Source: a virus. From it: 31,158 nt of DNA. Under the pieces are notes generated by a model. It saw nothing but the letters and a program-made list of their open reading frames with translations, was not told the origin of the DNA and ran no database searches. Each line of letters starts with the position of its first letter. The stretch's first letter is position 1. Below, in pieces: positions 27,206 to 31,158 of the stretch. The stretch is from IMG/VR virus record IMGVR_UViG_3300008266_000750, positions 1-31,158 of that record. One strand, 5' to 3'. Both the position numbers and the translations under genes were made by a program.

Positions 27206-28053
27206 TAAATCTCATATCCCCATACGTTAATAGTGATGGATTGAGCGTTAGTGGTCGTCACCCGTAGCACATGGTTTACAGCCCCTCGTGCTGGTGTTGG
27301 AAGAGTCATAATGACACCGGGCTTATTAGTGGCACTAGGGGCAAATTCACCGTCAAACAGGGCCAAGTCAGTTGAACGTGTATAGGTGGTATCTGCTGAA
27401 GCCCCAAACCAAACAATGGCAGTACCGGCTGTAGTGCCATAGCTTTGAATCTGTAGGGCAGTGACCACTACAGCCAAACCTGATGAAGGGGTCCACAAGG
27501 CAGTGCCTGTTTGCGCAGAAGTATATTGACCCACCTTGTTAATAGTGGCATGGCTACGCTTACGATCCCAAGTGGTGCCGTTATACTCATACATACGGGC
27601 CTGTGTGTGCAACTGGTTAACAGCATTTGTTTCTGCATCAGTGCCAGCAGTGTCAACACTCACGGCGTTAGTACCATCACCTACTTGCACCTGTCCTTGC
27701 ACACGGGTAACATCAACTTGCACCCCGTTGCTGGTGTTTCCTCGTACTCTATCCCAAGTAGTCCCGTTGTACATAGCCAAACGGGCCATTGTGTGTAGAG
27801 CATTAACAGTGTTTGCTTCTGCATCTCCTGGTGCCGTATCAATACTGATAAGGTTCGTACCATCACCAATAGGCACATTAGCATTGCTAATATCCACCAA
27901 CAAACCATCTGCTGATGTGGCAGGAATAAGAGTACGTGAGCCATCTGTGGAGATGGCAAGTTTCATTAGTTGAACGTGCTCTAAAGTACCACTCACCTCA
28001 TCAGTGGCAATGTTTGTACCCGTACCCGCTGTAATTGGAACATTATCTGCCAT
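27205..28053 (-). CDS. Tail appendage protein with internal duplication
   Basis: 282 residues. Two similar units follow each other: IGDGTNLISIDTAPGDAEAN...LHTMARLAMYNGTTWDRVRG and VGDGTNAVSVDTAGTDAETN...LHTQARMYEYNGTTWDRKRS. They are about 50 residues each, so a tandem domain duplication. The C-terminal 120 residues form an all-beta domain (TPSSGLAVVVTALQIQSYG). The MYNGTTWDRxR block is common in phage structural proteins. Function in detail unknown. Confidence 0.75.
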   Translation of the reverse strand: MADNVPITAGTGTNIATDEVSGTLEHVQLMKLAISTDGSRTLIPATSADGLLVDISNANVPIGDGTNLISIDTAPGDAEANTVNALHTMARLAMYNGTTWDRVRGNTSNGVQVDVTRVQGQVQVGDGTNAVSVDTAGTDAETNAVNQLHTQARMYEYNGTTWDRKRSHATINKVGQYTSAQTGTALWTPSSGLAVVVTALQIQSYGTTAGTAIVWFGASADTTYTRSTDLALFDGEFAPSATNKPGVIMTLPTPARGAVNHVLRVTTTNAQSITINVWGYEI

Positions 28054-28062
28054 GTCTTCTCC

Positions 28063-28488
28063 TTAACTACTTACAAATTGTAGTCGTAAATTGCTGTAGT
28101 CTGTAATAGAGTCTGCCTCTGCTCCAGACAATGTAAACGTGAATGTTTGAAACGATGTCGTCAAGGTGGGAACATGAGTGGCAATTGTTGTTGCTCCTTG
28201 CATGAGTTTCACCGTGAGAGTTCCTGTGCCCTTGGCCCTATAGCGAATAATGTGCCCAGTGGACACAGCGGGATCACTGGCAGATGATAGACCTACTTCC
28301 GCAGTTGATGTTGAAGTAGTTACAATGTAGTCATTGTCATCTGCAACAGTCTCATCCAACATGGCAAACAAGTCACTACCCGTAGATGGAGTCCAGGCAC
28401 CACTAGAGATATCACTCGTGGGCCTTATGAGTTGGACAACAGCACCTGATAGGGCTGCTCCACCTTGCAATAGGGGACTAAACCACAT
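28063..28488 (-). CDS. Minor structural protein with carbohydrate-binding-like beta fold
   Basis: 141 residues, MWFSPLLQGGAALSGAVVQL. The middle and end (HIIRYRAKGTGTLTVKLMQG, then FQTFTFTLSGAEADSITDYS, then LRLQFVSS) look like a jelly-roll domain of the kind used for carbohydrate or virion contacts. It sits in the row of leftward structural genes. ATG overlaps the previous stop as TAATG. Assignment as structural is by context. Confidence 0.65.
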   Translation of the reverse strand: MWFSPLLQGGAALSGAVVQLIRPTSDISSGAWTPSTGSDLFAMLDETVADDNDYIVTTSTSTAEVGLSSASDPAVSTGHIIRYRAKGTGTLTVKLMQGATTIATHVPTLTTSFQTFTFTLSGAEADSITDYSNLRLQFVSS

Positions 28489-28835
28489 TATGCTACTTTA
28501 CGAATACTATAAGGAATGGCCCTATCTGTCCCTTGATTTTTCTTTAGTGTGAAAGTCCATCCATGTAACAAGAGAAGAGAGGCACTTGCATATATAGGTT
28601 CAGTTTGTGCTCCACTGAATATCACTTCTTGAACCACACGCTGAGTTCCACTGCTTTGAGTCTTTTCATAGATTCTCAGTCTATATTCCTCAGTGCTGGT
28701 AAGAGCATTGAGATCAAGAAATAGTTGATAGATGCCATCATCTGTTTGAGAGGAAACAGTAGTGCTGGCGCTGGGCAGGTCGTACTCGGTGGTGCCGACC
28801 GTGGGGTTGCCGTTGAAGGCTTCGGAGATGGCCAT
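28488..28835 (-). CDS. Minor structural protein
   Basis: 115 residues, MAISEAFNGNPTVGTTEYDL. All-beta appearance: DGIYQLFLDLNALTSTEEYR, then LRIYEKTQSSGTQRVVQEV, then GWTFTLKKNQGTDRAIPYSI. Phage structural proteins of this type often form part of the tail tip or fibre base. The start at 28835 was once probably TGATG-coupled to the glycine-rich gene; the 61-base duplication has moved that gene's stop. Confidence 0.65.
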   Translation of the reverse strand: MAISEAFNGNPTVGTTEYDLPSASTTVSSQTDDGIYQLFLDLNALTSTEEYRLRIYEKTQSSGTQRVVQEVIFSGAQTEPIYASASLLLLHGWTFTLKKNQGTDRAIPYSIRKVA

Positions 28836-28838
28836 CAG

Positions 28839-29816
28839 TCAGCACTCCAGTAGAGGATGCGCAGGTAGCCATCGGAGCCGTTGCCGCCGTTGCCGCTGCC
28901 GCGCACTCCAGTAGAGGATGCGCAGGTAGCCATCGGAGCCGTTGCCGCCGTTGCCGCTGCCGCCGCCACCACCACCGCCTGCACCGTAGCCCGTGGCGTT
29001 GCCGCCGTTCTGCGCCGTGCCGCTGGCGTTGCCGCCGCCGTTGCCGCCAACTCCCCACAGGCTGAACGCCCCCGCACCGCCGCCGCCGTAACTCGCGGAG
29101 CCGGTAGTCCCCCCCGCTCCACCCGCAGGAAGCGCCGCGCCTGTCGCGTTATGCGTCCATGACGCCACGCGGAAGTTGCTCATTGAGCCGCCTGCGGCTC
29201 CAGCCGACCCGGGTGTGGTGTGAGCACCGCCCCCGCCTGCGCCGCCAATGGCATACCACATTCCATTGAGGCTGGCATCGGCTGCGTTGTTGCCGACTGT
29301 CGGTGTGGCAGATGACGTGCCACCCGCACCACCGCCAGCAATGCCGGCGCCATCCCCGCCGTTCCGCCCATTGGCGGTAGTGCTGACTCCGTTGGTAAAT
29401 TTGCCGCCCAACAATACCAACGTCGTCGAGTTGGCGTTGCCCACTGCTGCAATCACGGGCGAAATCGAGGTGTCGCCCCCGTTGGTCGCCGCCACTGTGG
29501 GCTGGCCTCCCGTGCCGCCTTGGCCCACCGTGACGGTGAGCGATGCGCCGGGAATGACCTCCACCGGCAAGTTGACCACGCACATCCCGGAGCCACCGCC
29601 GCCACCACCGCCCGATGCCGTGGCATTGTTGGTGCCGCCTTGTCCGCCCGCCCCCGCGCTGCACCCCGTGACAAACAACTGCGCCACCCCCTGCGGCACC
29701 ACCCATGTCCACGGGCTGGTGGTGTCGGAGGCATCGGTCACGCCATCGGTGATAACGCCGACGCCACGGATGAACTCGACAACGTGCTGTCTAATAATAG
29801 GTCCACCTAGTGCCAT
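28839..29816 (-). CDS. Glycine-rich tail protein with a frame-shifted C-terminus
   Basis: 325 residues. The N-terminus MALGGPIIRQHVVEFIRGVG is followed by a domain WTWVVPQGVAQLFVTGCSAG and then long Gly-rich stretches (GGQGGTNN, GGGGGGGSGMC, GGNGGGNASG), the pattern of glycine-rich fibre domains that bundle as polyglycine helices and often carry host-recognition tips. It is strongly GC-rich. The expected end is SDGYLRILYWSAD; because the coding sequence for this end is duplicated with a 61-base period, the frame instead runs on into an Arg-rich tail ending PAHPLLEC. Confidence 0.75.
   Translation of the reverse strand: MALGGPIIRQHVVEFIRGVGVITDGVTDASDTTSPWTWVVPQGVAQLFVTGCSAGAGGQGGTNNATASGGGGGGGSGMCVVNLPVEVIPGASLTVTVGQGGTGGQPTVAATNGGDTSISPVIAAVGNANSTTLVLLGGKFTNGVSTTANGRNGGDGAGIAGGGAGGTSSATPTVGNNAADASLNGMWYAIGGAGGGGAHTTPGSAGAAGGSMSNFRVASWTHNATGAALPAGGAGGTTGSASYGGGGAGAFSLWGVGGNGGGNASGTAQNGGNATGYGAGGGGGGGSGNGGNGSDGYLRILYWSARQRQRRQRLRWLPAHPLLEC
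28842..28963. repeat. 61-base perfect tandem duplication
   Basis: 28842-28902 and 28903-28963 are identical. The period is 61 bases, which is not a multiple of three, so the reading frame differs in the two copies. It covers the C-terminal codons of the glycine-rich protein. Confidence 0.95.
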
Positions 29817-29821
29817 AATGA

Positions 29822-30256
29822 TTACACCAGAGTTAGAATAGTACCAGGAGTGGTGTTGTTGAACTTCACCGTGAAGGTTTCAGTGTCTGCCAGAGTAATG
29901 CTGCTACCATAGTCCCACCAAGCAACAGCAGCGTCAGCAGGAGACGTTGCTGTGTCGTTATACAAAATGGCATAACGGAAAGGACCAATACCACCAGCAG
30001 TGGCTGTGAATACCACTTGAGTACCCTGCACGGTTGTTGTACCAGTTGTCTCAGAAATTGAGATGGTAGTTGCAGTGCCACCAGCAGTGTAGCCGTTAGC
30101 AGCAGCAGGGGCTGGATGGTCAGTGGTGTTCCAAGTGGTTTGTGTCGCCACTGGAGCCGTATTGGTGAGAGCCACCTTGAACGTATGTGCATCCCAATCA
30201 TGCACCCCACGAATCAACTGCTCTGAAAAATCCTGAAACTTATTATAAGTAGCCAT
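29822..30256 (-). CDS. Virion structural protein of the MATYNKFQDF type
   Basis: 144 residues. MATYNKFQDFSEQLIRGVHD, then FKVALTNTAPV, then NGYTAGGTATTISISETTG, and a C-terminal YDTAT-like region ALAY replaced here by FRYAILYNDTA and WWDYGSSITLADTETFTVKF. The (M)xxKFxxFxExLxxGxH...FKVALTN pattern is common in phage virion proteins. It is Thr- and Ala-rich with beta character. Part of the late operon; exact role unknown. Confidence 0.75.
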   Translation of the reverse strand: MATYNKFQDFSEQLIRGVHDWDAHTFKVALTNTAPVATQTTWNTTDHPAPAAANGYTAGGTATTISISETTGTTTVQGTQVVFTATAGGIGPFRYAILYNDTATSPADAAVAWWDYGSSITLADTETFTVKFNNTTPGTILTLV

Positions 30257-30265
30257 GAATACTCC

Positions 30266-30697
30266 TTATGAGTAAGAAAGACTTGCCCGGTTATCCCAGA
30301 CATTATCGAAGTTGACATTACCGTCAGCGAAAGTAATTGTTACACTACCACCAGTGGTAAACTGTAGCCTTTGAACACGCCACACACTGCTGGATGTTCC
30401 TGAGCCTACAACAGCATCCCCAAGGTAGGCCAAGGTGTCACTCACTTGGTCATACCTTTTGGCATATTGTGTAGCTGCTGTGTTGACATTCCATGTGCCA
30501 CTCTGTGTGACAGGAAGAGAAGCATTGACAATGTTTACATCTGCTGCGACTCCCGTGGAAACACTTTGAATTTGTTTAACCCATGACAGGGTGGCTGTAT
30601 CCCACACATATTGATTCATGTGTAGGGCATTATTGGTAATGACTACTGGGTCATTACTCCCGGTGATGGAGTCTTTACCGAATAATGCGGTACTCAT
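30266..30697 (-). CDS. Minor structural protein
   Basis: 143 residues, MSTALFGKDSITGSNDPVVI. It contains LHMNQYVWDTATLSWVKQIQ, LPVTQSGTWNVNT and YDQVSDTLAYLGDAVVGSG, which resemble segments in other phage tail-associated proteins, including the QSGTWNV motif often found in host-contact proteins. ATGA overlap with the preceding gene. Assigned by pattern and context. Confidence 0.7.
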   Translation of the reverse strand: MSTALFGKDSITGSNDPVVITNNALHMNQYVWDTATLSWVKQIQSVSTGVAADVNIVNASLPVTQSGTWNVNTAATQYAKRYDQVSDTLAYLGDAVVGSGTSSSVWRVQRLQFTTGGSVTITFADGNVNFDNVWDNRASLSYS

Positions 30698-30924
30698 ACG
30701 TGCCTCGTACCTTCCTTGATTTCAGCCTCTACAACAAGCCAAGCAGCCTGTAGACGGGCCAATAGTTGTGCCTGTGTGAACATCATTGTTGGGTTTCCAA
30801 TTTCCTTCGCAAGGGCCTTAATAACATCCTGCATGTCCATTGAGGCCCCAACACCAATGACAGTTGCAAAGGCTTCAATGGTTGGATTGTCCCACTTGCG
30901 GCTAACCACAGCAGCAGTTTTCAT
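30694..30924 (-). CDS. Small helical protein beside the endolysin
   Basis: 76 residues, MKTAAVVSRKWDNPTIEAFA. Mostly helical: MDMQDVIKALAKEIGNP, then FTQAQLLARLQAAWLVVEAE. The start overlaps the endolysin stop (ATG within CCATGA) and its stop overlaps the next start. No membrane segment is obvious, so not a holin. Similar proteins with QLLARLQAAxxxVExEIKxxT ends occur in phage late operons without known role. Confidence 0.65.
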   Translation of the reverse strand: MKTAAVVSRKWDNPTIEAFATVIGVGASMDMQDVIKALAKEIGNPTMMFTQAQLLARLQAAWLVVEAEIKEGTRHV

Positions 30925-31158
30925 GGGTATACCTTTCTATCAAGTTCATAGTGAACAGCGTCCACAAATGTCTTCCAATCACCTCCCCATACAATAGGAA
31001 TTTCCATTCCCTTTGCAATGGCCTTGATGTGTAGGGACAACTCAATGTAGGGCTGTACGTCCCACACGGCCTTTCCATCCTTTATGATGGCTAGGTCAAT
31101 TGCATGGCCCGTGATGTGCCTAGAGTTAAGGGTTTTACTCTTACCCTCATCAACTAGT
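30921..31158 (-). CDS. Endolysin, M15 (VanY/L-Ala-D-Glu) peptidase, C-terminal part
   Basis: About 78 codons remain, and the N-terminus lies beyond the right edge. The zinc site of M15 peptidases is visible: SRHITGHAIDL (His and Asp ligands in SxHxxGxAxD) and WGGDWKTFVDAVHYEL (catalytic Asp and the last His ligand in DxxHxE-type spacing). These enzymes cut peptide bonds in peptidoglycan during lysis. It works with the 3-TM holin at 24881 in the same operon. Confidence 0.88.
   Translation of the reverse strand, partial: LVDEGKSKTLNSRHITGHAIDLAIIKDGKAVWDVQPYIELSLHIKAIAKGMEIPIVWGGDWKTFVDAVHYELDRKVYP

Noticed and set aside
28738-29162. Several Arg/Ala-rich frames on both strands in the glycine-rich gene
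   Set aside because: Shadow frames produced by repetitive GC-rich codons; none has a start signal or a recognisable fold.

Overview
The window is a piece of a tailed, strictly lytic-looking bacteriophage genome of podovirus type. No integrase, repressor, tRNA, CRISPR array or phage RNA polymerase was seen. It carries a T7-like replication core (fused primase-helicase, family A DNA polymerase, ssDNA-binding protein, Cas4/RecB-like nuclease, metallophosphoesterase). It also has a nucleotide-supply set (adenosylcobalamin-dependent class II ribonucleotide reductase, ThyX, a dCMP-deaminase-like protein), a portal and terminase pair, two beta-helix tailspikes and an M15 peptidase endolysin. This combination resembles the SIO1/VpV262/cobavirus type of podovirus (Zobellviridae-like), but that placement is an inference from gene content. 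The host cannot be named; the promoters look like sigma70 promoters of a Gram-negative bacterium.

Layout. (a) 1-6239, minus strand: portal (cut by the left edge), large terminase, HNH protein, probable small terminase, three small proteins of which two are membrane proteins, and tailspike 1. (b) 6240-6460: divergent promoters. (c) 6461-12068, plus: an HTH+HNH early gene; a 790-base non-coding stretch with two perfect tandem DnaA boxes, hairpins, a terminator and a Z-DNA-prone tract; an array of small genes separated by repeated hairpin leaders (7.6-10.1 kb); then packed accessory genes including a deaminase and a C5-methyltransferase-like gene. (d) 12149-22692, plus: replication and nucleotide metabolism, nearly every gene coupled by ATGA/GTGA overlaps. 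(e) 22709-22728: a terminator between converging transcription units. (f) 22770-31158, minus: a micro-gene cassette, tailspike 2, a small basic protein, a 3-TM holin, a DUF6321-like protein, a run of virion/tail proteins including a ten-repeat protein and a glycine-rich protein, and the C-terminal end of an M15 endolysin cut by the right edge.

Both ends are minus-strand structural genes. The simplest reading is one leftward late operon that starts at the promoter at 6305-6333, leaves the window through the portal, passes through unseen head/tail genes, re-enters at the endolysin and stops at 22709-22728, on a circular or circularly permuted map.

The most unusual part is 7.0-10.1 kb. Five small genes and one GP88-like gene with a CxxCYA motif are preceded by similar leaders. 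The common parts are a GGGTTT-N-CCC stretch, a hairpin whose stem sequence differs from copy to copy while pairing is kept, an ATAAAC-type box in most copies, and a CAACCAA...GAGG ribosome-binding box just before the start codon. This recalls the start-associated sequences of cluster K mycobacteriophages. Other points of interest are a 54-base identical repeat linking two membrane-protein copies beside the two tailspikes, a 61-base duplication that shifts the frame at the end of a glycine-rich tail protein, and a 31-base duplication that separates thyX from its neighbour.
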